NCBI RefSeq assembly: GCF_965363235.1
Contig: NC_134839.1
Span: forward strand, 114,012,517 to 114,076,516
Source of the DNA: Mytilus galloprovincialis
Lineage: Eukaryota > Mollusca > Bivalvia > Mytilida > Mytilidae
DNA length: 64,000 nucleotides
Direction of reading: 5' to 3'
Both the position numbers and the translations under genes were made by a program. The notes under the pieces were generated by a model. It had not been told where the DNA came from and searched no databases. It saw only the letters and a program-made list of their open reading frames with translations. Every line of letters begins with the position of its first letter. Position 1 is the stretch's first letter. This document shows, in pieces, positions 44,634 to 56,700 of this stretch.

Positions 44634-44797
44634 TTTTTGCTTGTGGATGAAGTTGCTCTGGTTCCCTAGACGAACAATTCGCCGCAAGCATTGGATAAAG
44701 ATTTCTTTTAGGGTCCCAGAGTAAAACCTCGTACTTTTTCTTTTAAAACAACTAAAAGTCCCGAGAAATTCGAGTGGTAAAACCGGCGAATTTCAAG
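44634..44797. promoter_or_regulatory. Divergent promoter between the reductase and PSMD11
   Basis: Only 164 bp separate the start codons of two genes transcribed away from each other. The interval has higher GC than its surroundings and no clear TATA box. A 9-bp inverted repeat lies near the two ends: AATTCGCCG at 44676-44684 and CGGCGAATT at 44784-44792. The second is 5 bp from the PSMD11 ATG, so part of it is probably 5' UTR. A shared bidirectional promoter is an inference from spacing. Confidence 0.7.
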
Positions 44798-47700
44798 ATG
44801 GCCACTGAAATGGAAAAAGCTCAAGCTCTTCGTCAAACAAACAAAGCCGGAGCTTCAGACCTATTATATAGTTTAGGTTACTGACTAAATTACATTTTCT
44901 AAAGTTGCATTATTTTTTTTAACACATTCAAAATGTATTTTGGGGGTTATTTCGTAATGAAAATATTTGATTCATCATGAAATCAATTTTGCTTTATCAT
45001 TCAAGTCATAAACATTGATAAATTATTTTGGTGTTATTATGTATCGTACTTTAACTACTTAAAACAAGAATTCACCCAATATTTTAAATTTGGGGATTTA
45101 ATTGCCAAATTGATATTTATATTTTTTTTAGCATTATTCCCAATTTATGGGATGGAATACACCTTATCGCTATTTGTTCGCCATTACTAGAAATAACACA
45201 GGTTCCCGTTACATTTTGACGTCATAAAGCAAAATATCTGACGCCACAATGGAAAAGTGATTGTTGTGTGCGTCAAAAGTTCAAGTGGCCGAGTCGGCCA
45301 GGATTAGGCTGTGTATGTACAGATTGGGACCCCCCTCCATTTGCCCTGATTACAATTCCCCCTAGGTCTATTCCCCAATAGGGTTTGTTTGCCCTGTATA
45401 TATCATAAACTTAGTCTTCTGTTGCCCGATTTTAGCAATTTTCATGCATCCATATTGTATAATCGTCAATTTTTTTTTCATCTCCGTCTGTTTTGATGTA
45501 AAAATATGGCAGTTAATTAATTGTTGTGTTTTGAAGCTATAGTTGACCGATTGTAACCTGTAAAGTATACAAGTAACAAAGAAGCATGGGTATTATTACT
45601 ATTAAGCAACATATACAACAGTTATTTAAATGACAGATCCATGCATATTGCGATCACTGGATTTTTACGAGAAAGGTCACGCTGAGTTCACTGCATGCGA
45701 AAACATATAGGCAAATTGTTTACTTGAAGCAAACAATTAAAAAAAATGGAAATTTCTTCTAAATTTGGACAAATTACAACAGGTACCATACTTGGGTGAA
45801 TGGACCTGGATTCCCAAATGAGGGATATCACTTCAAATGAGGGACTGTCCCTCAGAAAAGGGAAAATTTTGAGGCTTATAATGTGACTTTTATGTTTGTT
45901 TTGTGAGAAATTACATATAAAAAAAAAGTTGTTTTTAAAATGGTGGCTTTCTTTGTTACGGACTGGTAGAACGTGGAAATTACTCCATCGAAAAATTTGT
46001 CAATGTCCAATGAAAATTATTGTTATATTGTTGCATTAGAATGATGGGTTTCACGGAAATCACCTCATTTGACAACAATGTTCCCAACCTCATGCACAGA
46101 TCATGTCAAACACTTTCATCTGTAATTCCCTACTGAATACACCTTATTGCTATTCATTCAGTATTTGGAAATATGTTCAGCTTAACCCAGATATTTTCTA
46201 TTATGATGTCAAAATTTTATGTGAACTTTTGTGATGTTTGGTAATGGCAGACAAATAGCGATAATGTGTTTAGACTGTTTAGGCCGCTTTAGTATCCCTA
46301 ATCAATCCCTATGGCTATGGAGTCTACATGTACAAAATGTATTTCTGGAAAGTATTTGCCAAGCAAATCTTCTTAAAAGAGGGACGAAGGATACCAAAGG
46401 GACAGTCAAACCTATAACAGTTTTAATAGACCAGGATTTGTAATAAATTAATTTATTTATCAAGTATCAAGTATATTCATTTACACAAAACTTCCTCTCT
46501 ACAGCATTTACCTTTTTCAAAAATACAGCAAGATCTTTTTGAACCATAGACGTCATACAATAATCACTTTTACCTTGTGGTGTCTGACATCCTGCTCAAC
46601 AAAACAGACGATGATACCTAGACAAGGGTTTTACTGTAGGAGAGGATCAACTCCAAAATTCAGACTTAGATGTTGATTGAATAGATGATTTATAAAAGAT
46701 TTACAATTTGTGTTTTTTTTTAGTGAGAAAAGATATTGATTCCAACAGTGAAGATGAGGTCAAGGTTAAAGAACAGGCTGTATTGGAGTTGGGAAGTCTT
46801 ATGGCTGAAACAAAACAAGCTGAAGGTTAGCACTAAAACAAAATTACTAATATTTATCATGTTATTTTTTATACTGAATGCAAAAATATCCCATACAGAA
46901 AAAATGATCACTAGGCCAACTGCATTGCTCAACTGGCCGCCAGTTGAGCTATCAGTTGAGGGCCAGTTGAGGGCTAGCTGGCCATCAGTTGAGCAAATAG
47001 TTGAGGGCCAGTTGAGGGCTAGCTGGATTTTTGCCATGCAAATTAGGTAGCCCTCAACTATCAATGCTCAACTTTATGCAAATTAGTTGAGCAACGTTGA
47101 GAAAATATCATAGCTGAGGGCTAGGTGTCCAACAGTTGAGCAATTAGAGTTGAGGGCTACCTGGCCAACAGTTGAGGACCAGGTCATTAAAAGTTGAGGG
47201 CTAGGTGGCCAATAGATGAGGGCCAGGTCATTAAAAGTTGAGGGCTAGGGTCTTTAAAAGTTGAGCATTGTGTGGTAATTGCACACTGATGACTACACAT
47301 TGTAGAAAAAATAAATTTAAATTGTGTATTTTTATAGCCAAAATACTGCTGAAAAACCTCAACTCACAACAGACTACATGAATGCTTTATCCTTGCTTTT
47401 TAGAAGTTATCTAGCAAATAAGAATAGATCTCTAGTTTTATACCAAATTCATTATATTAGAATATTCTTATTTTATTAGTAATACTTTCTTAAACAAATT
47501 GTCTTAATAATAAGATAAACATGTCTCCTGTCTTACACATTTTGACAATACATAAATTAATGCATAAATACATTGTCTCATTTTTTTCTTCACTCTTTAA
47601 AGTTTATAAAGAAAACACTTTACATATCACTATTTTGAACTAAAAGAGCATAATTATACACTTATTCAAAATGGTGGAAATCAAATCTAATCCAACATTT

Positions 47701-50700
47701 TGTCCAATGTACTTACCAAAAGATGTTTCCAGAAATATGTGTTAAAACATCAATCTTCCTAAATCCAAGAGTCATGTCATCAGAGGAATACACTGCACTT
47801 ATCAATGTCAATACAGTTATTTGTAACTTTTTTTTATCTACATTCATTGTAAAATTCATATTTTATTCATGATAGCTAGAAGACATCTTTACTTGCCATG
47901 TGCATGCTCAAGCCCAGTTCAAATTTTAAATGTTTGAGGTTCTTTTGGGTATTGTGACAGTGTGATCACTTTGAGATTTGCCCCTAATAATAACTGTTAA
48001 TTACCTCAATCTTGAATATTTGATATATCTTATAATAAAAGAAATACTGTTTGTTTTTTTATCTTTATGTCAAAGATTTAGTTAGTTAAAATTCAGAAAA
48101 ATGTATAAAAACATGTGCTTCCCTTAATTTTGCCTCAAACTTTGTGTACATTTATAATAATACTTCCTGTCCATTTGCACTAAAGACAGATAAAACAGAT
48201 GGCACATAACATTTATATCACCAGGTCATATTTCTAATTGCTCAACTTTTGTTCAACTATAAAAAAAAAATCAAAGTCCGAACGCTCAACTTTTCCTCAT
48301 CTACAAAAATTTCAAAGTCTGAATGCTCAACTTTTGCTCATCTACAAAAATTTTAAAGTCTGAATGCTCAACTTTTGCTCAACTATATGAAAACCAAAGA
48401 TCAATTGCTCAACTTAATGGCCAGCTTAAGTTGAGGGCCAGTTGAGCGACATCTATCCAACATACACTGCTTGGCCAGGTTTGAGTTGAGCTAAGATGCT
48501 CAACACCTAGCCCTCAACTATTTTGCTTAAAACAGCTAGCCCTCAACTGTCCGCCACATGGCCATCAACTGGCCCTCAACTTTTTTTTCTGTAGGGGATA
48601 TGCTGGCAACTGATATTCCTATATTCACCAAATTAATAAATTAATTGTATGCACTTAGGAAAGTTTTATATCATATCAAGCACACAAAAAACATTTCTAC
48701 AGTATAAATATAAGAGTTAAAAATCTTTATTGCTCAAGAAAAGTATGCTGCTAGGAATGTAACAACTGTTTATTTTCTTGCTTTTAATGTTGTGTTAAGT
48801 CACAATGGAGCCTTGAGGACAGAAAGACCAGATTTTCTAGTGTTTACAGGAATTGTTAACTTTTATGCAATAGTATCAACTTGATTCACACTTCAGCAGC
48901 TTCTGATAAGCAATGACCAATACATGTACACCAGATAATAATGAAATACAAAATGTATTATAAATGTGGACTTCTTATATCATATAGTTTCTATTTTTAT
49001 TAGATTCCTAGCTGATTAGAATGTATTTTGTGTTTTTCTGAAATCATTTTTCTCTGTTCATTATTCATATACATGATATAGACAAAGAGATATTGATTTT
49101 AAACCAATTAGACAGCAACCCAACTACACTCAAACAATTCCAATAGACATTTATAGATTGACTATGCATTTTAGTTTGTAGGTACATTAGAAATCGTACA
49201 TGTCATGTCCATGAATGGAATTATCATAACAAAATGAATCAAGTTTTACCACGTCTTTTTTTCAGAACTTGCTGGTTTGATCAAGTTTACCAGACCATTT
49301 TTATCCCTTGTTAGTAAAGCCAAGGCTGCCAAACTTGTGCGAGCTTTGGTTGATATGTTTTTAGATATGGAAGCTGGGACAGGAAAGGAGGTAGATACAA
49401 TTAGCAATTATTGTTGGCCTGGTTGGAAGAATCCAAAACCAGCTTATAATATAAATCTACACAAAACTTTAAAACATGATTTAATATGTTTAACATTTAC
49501 ATGGTAGCTGAATCTGCATACCATCATTTTATTATTGTAATACAAATATATTGTCTAAATATATGCCCATAAAATCTCTATAGTAAATGCATATTTCACA
49601 ATCTAAATTATTCAAAGTAAGGAACAGCTTAGGACCACAGTCAACATTCAGTTGTCACTAGCAGATTTTTGGACTTCAAATTCACACAACAACCAACATA
49701 CTTTCTTTGAAAATTATACACTTGCAAAAAATTCCAAGATATGATTTAAATGAAATTGCTTTTATTTAGTGTCGTCAAGTAATGGAAAATAGTGTCTTCG
49801 TCTGATTTTTTTTCAGAGCGGTTCTTGGTTCCAAAATAATTTATTGGTCATGCATACCAACAATGCAAATGTGAAGATGTTGTTTATTGCGATGTTTATA
49901 TTAACAGGTAAAATGAAACAGTATCAGATTTGATAAAAGTTGGCTTTTATAATTACAGTTGTGATTGTCTTTCCCAACATGTTTGCAATCACATTAATTA
50001 GATGGCAAATTTATACCAGGAATCAGTGATTCACAATAATAAATGCATGCATTGATTTCTGAATTTACAGTAACTCACATGCATTTATTTTTAGGTTGAG
50101 CTGTGTAAAGAATGTATAGACTGGGCTAAAGATGAAAAGAGAACATTTCTTAGACAAGCCTTAGAGGTATAAAAATCTTTGATTATTATAAAAATAAAGA
50201 GTTGTTGTATAACTTCCAAGGAGACAATTATCCAACAAAATTCAAATAAAGTGAATGAAAACATTAGTCTACTATTACTCAGACACATTTAGAAAAGAGG
50301 GACGAAAGATACCAGAGGGACAGTCAAACTCATAGATTGAAAATAAACTGACAACGGTAAGGCTAAAAATAAAAAGGCACACAGACAAACAATAGTACAA
50401 ATAACAACAAATAACTTTATTTATATATGTATGTATAGATTTGCAGTATCTTCTTGGTTTCTCAAAGAAAGGCTTGTAAACCATAGCATTTTTAATAAAT
50501 AATTGTATTGCTGCTATTATTTTACGTCATCAAGAAAGGGAAAGACACTTTGACCTTTATGTTTCATTGACAAGTTAAGAGTTGATAATTCTTACCTATA
50601 TTGACTCTTCCCAAAACAGGGCTCACACTACTTCAGAATTATAGGGAGAAGTGACCTCTCTTTTTGAAACTGATAGGGAGAAGTGGTGAGATTTGAAAGA

Positions 50701-53700
50701 GAAGTGCTCATTCGCGTGTTGCGTTACAATGTTTAGATTTTACTATAGTATAAAGGGTCATATGTAAATAATGTTCTTTTTATATTATTCAATTCATATC
50801 TGAGTATACTATTAAAGTAACATTTCAAATTGAAAGTTGTTTAAGCTTTACTAAGGTTCTTGTGAGAAACTACAAACTAAATATTTAATATCTAGCACTA
50901 AAAAAAATATTCTTTTATTTTAAAAAATGTTAAGAAATTATAACATATCAATTACAATTTAATTCAAATCTATCTTGTGTATGAAATTCAGTGTTTCTCA
51001 TCAAAAAATATAAAAGTTATTAAGCTGGGCCATAATATAATTAATAGTCTCAGAGTTAAGCAACTTTGAAACAATCCATAAAAAATATAGGGAATTATAT
51101 ACACCAATCAATTAGATGTAACCAAAAGTCTCTTAATGCGTGTGGAATATGTTATTTTTTCCCTTTGAGACCAATATTCTTCTGTCAGCTGTTCCATCCG
51201 TGCGTCCGTAGTAATTATTGTAAAAGTACGGATATTGGTCATAGCTGGTCCGGTTCAGATCCCTAGTTTAGAAATCGGTCAATGGCGGACGATTGCAAGA
51301 AAATTTACAAAAATAAACAATGTTTGACAAGTTATTTGGAAAGGAACATGACGTTTTCAATGCAATAAATGGATTACACATTTACTGGAGGCAATTTTAT
51401 TACGTTTAAAAACTTATTTTAAATGAAGTAACAAACTTATTTTGCCGCAGAAATTTAGGTTGATGTACGTTTTCGAATTACAAGCACCGGAACTTGCGGA
51501 AATGCACGAAGTGATAAAAAGTTGTATTTTTATCAAAAAACCTGCTACACACTGCAAAGACAATGCTTCAACCTCTTTTCTTAAGATAATGAATCGTTTA
51601 TGTCTAAATTTCTTTAATTATCAATAAAAAATTGATGTTTCATCAACTTGGTAAAAATTGAAAATGTCTGATGACGGAGGCGACTGAAAGCGAGTATCGT
51701 CAAGAACAGGGCGACTTGTTTTCGCTTTTGGGGGTCGGGGAAAGCGAAGTGACGGTCGGGAAAGCGACTTCTTCGCCCAAGTCGCCTGGTAGCGTGAGCC
51801 CTGCAAAACCTTGATTAAGTTTTATGTTTAAGTTCAGACCATATCTCTGCATCTTGATGAGTAAATCAAACTTAGTACAATTTTTGTACTATAATCTGAA
51901 AAAAAATACACCACTTAAAATAAAATTTAATAAAAATTAAAAACCAATTGTTCAGAGAACAATTGAAAGTCTTTCCACATCAAAGAAACTATTAAAAAAA
52001 GCAAGTTTCTTCATACTGATTCAATAAATGAATGGTTTTCATATACTTTTGAGTTAAATAAGGGAGATAATGTGCTGTCATTGTAATTTTTCTAAAGCAT
52101 GACTGTGTGACAAAAATGTTTTTGGGATACAATTGCTTTTAAGCAATCTGTAGACTTATACCATTGACTCAGGGCCATGCCCTCACCTCAACCGTTTTAT
52201 TCTAAACATTACGGAACATCTCAGATTCTTTTGATTGTTTGCTTTAAAAGGTTAAGACAAACAAAAGGATTGAACTTAACAACTTTCCTATACTGTTCTT
52301 CTCATAATCGTCATGTTTGACAATTCCCTTGACTTATATGTGTGTTTTTAACAACACAGAAAATCAGAATAAAGCAGTATTTATATTTAATGTTTTTATA
52401 AATTTTGAAACACGTCAGAGGGAATTCCACAGTTTTGATAAAAAGCAAGAGTTCCGAGTCTGAATTCCAATAAATCTATTTCTGTTATATAAGAACTGAA
52501 GTGGAGTTTTTCTTATATGTCACAGTTATGAAACTGATATTTGATATTGTACTCTCATAAAGAAATGGAGAACTATCTAGGTCGTTTAATTAACAATTAA
52601 TATACGTTCTTGGCTTCTTGCTCTAAATCACAAGTCTAGGGTTTGTTGATGTTATTATGGGCATACGTATAGTTTTCTTGACTTCAAGTGGTATCAGATT
52701 GAATGCTTGTTCTGGATTCCCTACTCCGTTGATTAATTTGAATCTCATGGGATCCTTTCTATGTCTGTCTGCTATTGAGGGTTATTGTTGTTGCATAATT
52801 TTAAATCATATGCATCATTTAAAATAAAATCGTAAAGGTGTAACAACAACATCCCTTCAGCCGAAATGGAGTCTTCCATATTATCGTTTCGAGTTGTCTC
52901 CCTTCTGTAAGTAACTTCAGTCAAAATCAAGTACGATACGTTAACGGATATGACACGTTGAGAAAAAACAACTCGTTAGAAGTCGATAAACGTTGTATTA
53001 TATTAAAATCGATAGCAATTTAAACAGGAGTGTGTACAGAAAAGAGTCATGCCCACTGACCCAAAAGAAATTAAATATTTCAAGAGTTAGAAATGGGGTC
53101 CCTTCCTAACGTAGGATAAATGTAGGTGATAAGAACCAAAGTGTAATATCTTCTCTCAATCTCAGTGACTGCTGTGGAAAATAAACTTTGAATTGATAGT
53201 ACAAAAATAAAACACAATAAGTATATTGTTCATACACTTGTATCCGGGATTGGCTATTTTTAGGTTGAGTAACTATTCACCCATGATTACATTAATTAAA
53301 TTTTACAAGTGCAGTTGAATTAGTATTGAAAATAATACTTAAGAAATAATTCATGGGGGCTTGAATATATCGTTATTTTACCACGGGTTGGCCCTTTATG
53401 GCAAATATTTTACCCTGAGCGAGGGGTAAAATATCGGCATAAAGGGACAACCCGTGGTAAAATTTAGATATATTCAAGCCCCCATGAATTATTTCGATTC
53501 TGATAAGACAAATATAGCAATTGTTTTGGTTCAAAGCACACTAGATGGAGGCAAATATTTGCCGTTCCCATAAATTAACCCACTTTAAGATTGGCGGTAA
53601 AGAACGGAGCAAACAGATTTAGTGACATGCTCAAACTATTTACAATAATATATTTAGATAGATTTGGATGAATTTTAATGATAATTTACTGATATATCTT

Positions 53701-56700
53701 CTATGTATATAAAAAAGGGCTTATACCACATTTTAGTATTGTTTGTTTACGTTTCATTCTGGTGATGATTTTCGGTATCAGAAGCGTGTATTTTCCCGAA
53801 AAATGCTTAAACTATTACGTTATCATTCTATGACGTCGTGTACTCCATCCATAAACAATCATATGACGTGGGAGTACAATCAGAACAGCCCAACCAATAT
53901 ATTCATATTTTACCACGGGTGTGTACTCAAAGCGTTTGAAGGACGTCATGTTAGAATATCCAGCTATACATGTGTCAATGAAAATAATGGTATGCCTCAG
54001 AGCAATCTGCTCTTTGATTATATGTACAGATTTATATTTTTGCCTATTACATGTAAATTGATTTTTCAGGCTAGACTCATTGCTCTTTACCACGAGACAA
54101 AACAGTACACAGAAGCACTTGCTTTAGGTAGGTTATTACTTAAAAAACATCAAATATTTTATTTGTATACAACAAACAAACAAATGAAGAATTGAAAAAC
54201 TGCAATAAACATATGCTTAGTATTTGATGGATGGATGGTTTGATTCTTGTTTTTAAACACCTTAAGTACTAAATTAAATTTTGATGCATATTCTTGAAGC
54301 CAGAAGGTTTTTTTGCACAGAAGTGTTTATTACAGGAGTTATTTTTACATTATTTTCATATCAAATGTACTCAAAATAACTATGAGAGTTTTTTTTATTG
54401 ATGAATGGATTGGAACATGTCTTAAGTGAATCTACTAATCAGAGATAAATCCACAGAAGGAACACCAATTATATTGACAGACCTTTCCAAAGTCAATTGT
54501 AGATATGTCTTTTATGACTTTTCTAACATCTTAGCTAAAACCTTGGCAAAATCATTCAATTTAAACTAGGTTTTCTTTAGGAAAAAATCCAGTTGATTAA
54601 AATAACTAAGTACAAACTATGGAGGGCAGGCAGTACATTTTAATATGTTTTTAAATGTCAAAATGTAGCTAAAGTTTGAAATATTACTGAATGATGTAAT
54701 ATAAATCATTGGTAATCTGAAAATATACACAACATCAAATTTGTTTTTGAATTGTCTGGTATCAAAAGCATATTGGACTTCTACAAGTGAATTTATTTTA
54801 TTTTTTGTGTTTGAACGCCAGCATTTAGGCTATTTTGATGTGGCCAGTTTTTATTTGTGGAGGAAGCCAGAGTCAGGGGTTTCATTATCTTTCATGTTGA
54901 CTTGTACTTTCCACGTTTCTAGGTGGTACTTTTTAATTTATTCCATGAATATCTTATATTAAAATTCCTACATTTAGGCGGTACTTGTCAAAAGCATATC
55001 AGGGTAAAAGTACCGGGTACCGCCTGCTAATGAATGGCCTGCAGAGTGCCCGTAGAACACCACTGACCTTGGATAGGAAAACTGACAATCCTAGTCAATT
55101 AAGATTGTTCTTCTATATGTGAAAGTACATGGTTTACATGTTCATGATGTTAGACACATTAAAAAAAATTACCCACATTATAAAACTAATTTCAGTAGTT
55201 CTCTAAAACAACAATTGATTATGATACATTTTTACAAATATGATTTCATACTATCAGTGAAAGTGTTCCCCTCAATTCTACATAAATCAGATAATTAAGA
55301 TGGTAGAAGTAAAATGTGTTTGTGATCAAATTTAACCATTACATTTATTATTTTAGGCTCATCATTACTACGAGAATTAAAGAAGTTAGATGATAAAGCA
55401 TTACTTGTAGAAGTTCAGCTGCTAGAAAGTCGTGTATATCATTCACTTAGCAATCTTCCTAAAGCAAGGTATATATAAATTTGGTAGACATCAAAGTCTA
55501 ATTTAACATTCATCAAAGTTGAGAGAGAGAGCTTTTTCTTCAAGGCCATTAACTTAACTAAAGCAAGGTAGGTAGAAATTTGATAAACATGATTGTGGTA
55601 AGAAGTTTCCTTAACTAACTAAAGCAAGTTGGTGTTGAAAAGTGTGTTACAGTCTGATTGTCTCATTTTTTATGCCCCATTTATTATGCCCCATTTATGG
55701 GCATTATGTTTTCTGGTCTGTGCGTCCGTTCGTCCGTCTGTTCGTTCGTCCGTTCGTCCGTCTGTCCCGCTTCAGGTTAAAGTTTTTGGTCGAGGTAGTT
55801 TTTGATGAAGTTGAAGTCCAATCAACTTGAAACTTAGTATACATGTGCCCTATGATATGATCTTTCTAATTTAAATGCCAAATTAGAGTTTTGACCCCAA
55901 TTTTACGGTTCACTGAACATAGAAAATGATAGTGCAAATTTCAGGTTAAAGTTTTTGGCTTCAGGTTAAAGTTTTTGGTCAAGGTAGTTTTTGATGAAGT
56001 TGAAGTCCAATCAACTTGAAACTTAGTATACATGTGCCCTATGATATGATCTTTCTAATTTAAATGCCAAATTAGAGTTTTGACCCCAATTTTACGGTTC
56101 ACTGAACATAGAAAATGATAGTGCAAATTTCAGGTTAAAGTTTTTGGCTTCAGGTTAAAGTTTTTGGTCAAGGTAGTTTTTGATGAAGTTGAAGTCCAAT
56201 CAACTTGAAACTTAGTATACATGTGCCCTATGATATGATCTTTCTAATTTAAATGCCAAATTAGAGTTTTGACCCCAATTTTACGGTTCACTGAACATAG
56301 AAAATGATAGTGCAAATTTCAGGTTAAAGTTTTTGGTCAAGGTAGTTTTTGATAAAGTAGAAGTCCAATCAACTTGAAACTTAGTATGCATGTTCCCTTT
56401 GATAAGATCATTCTAATTTTAATGCCAAATTAGAGAATTTATTCCAATTTCACAGTCCTTTAAACATAGAAAATGATAGTGTGAGTGGGGCATCCGTGTA
56501 CTGTGGACACATTCTTGTTCCCTTCTAATTCAATGCCATTAAAAATGTGTGTTACATATAAAGGAGAAGATGTGGTATGATTGCCAATGAGACAACTCAG
56601 TTTGGTTGTATCTTGATTTCTCTCTGAATTCAATGCCTGTATTAAGTATTGACTATAAGATCTGCAGTGGTTTGGTCAGGTATTGAAGTGTTAAAATGCA

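Noticed and set aside
46736..47064. ~100-codon frames on both strands around 46.7-47.1 kb
   Set aside because: They overlap PSMD11 exon 2 in the wrong frame and the GTTGAG array; no family is recognisable.
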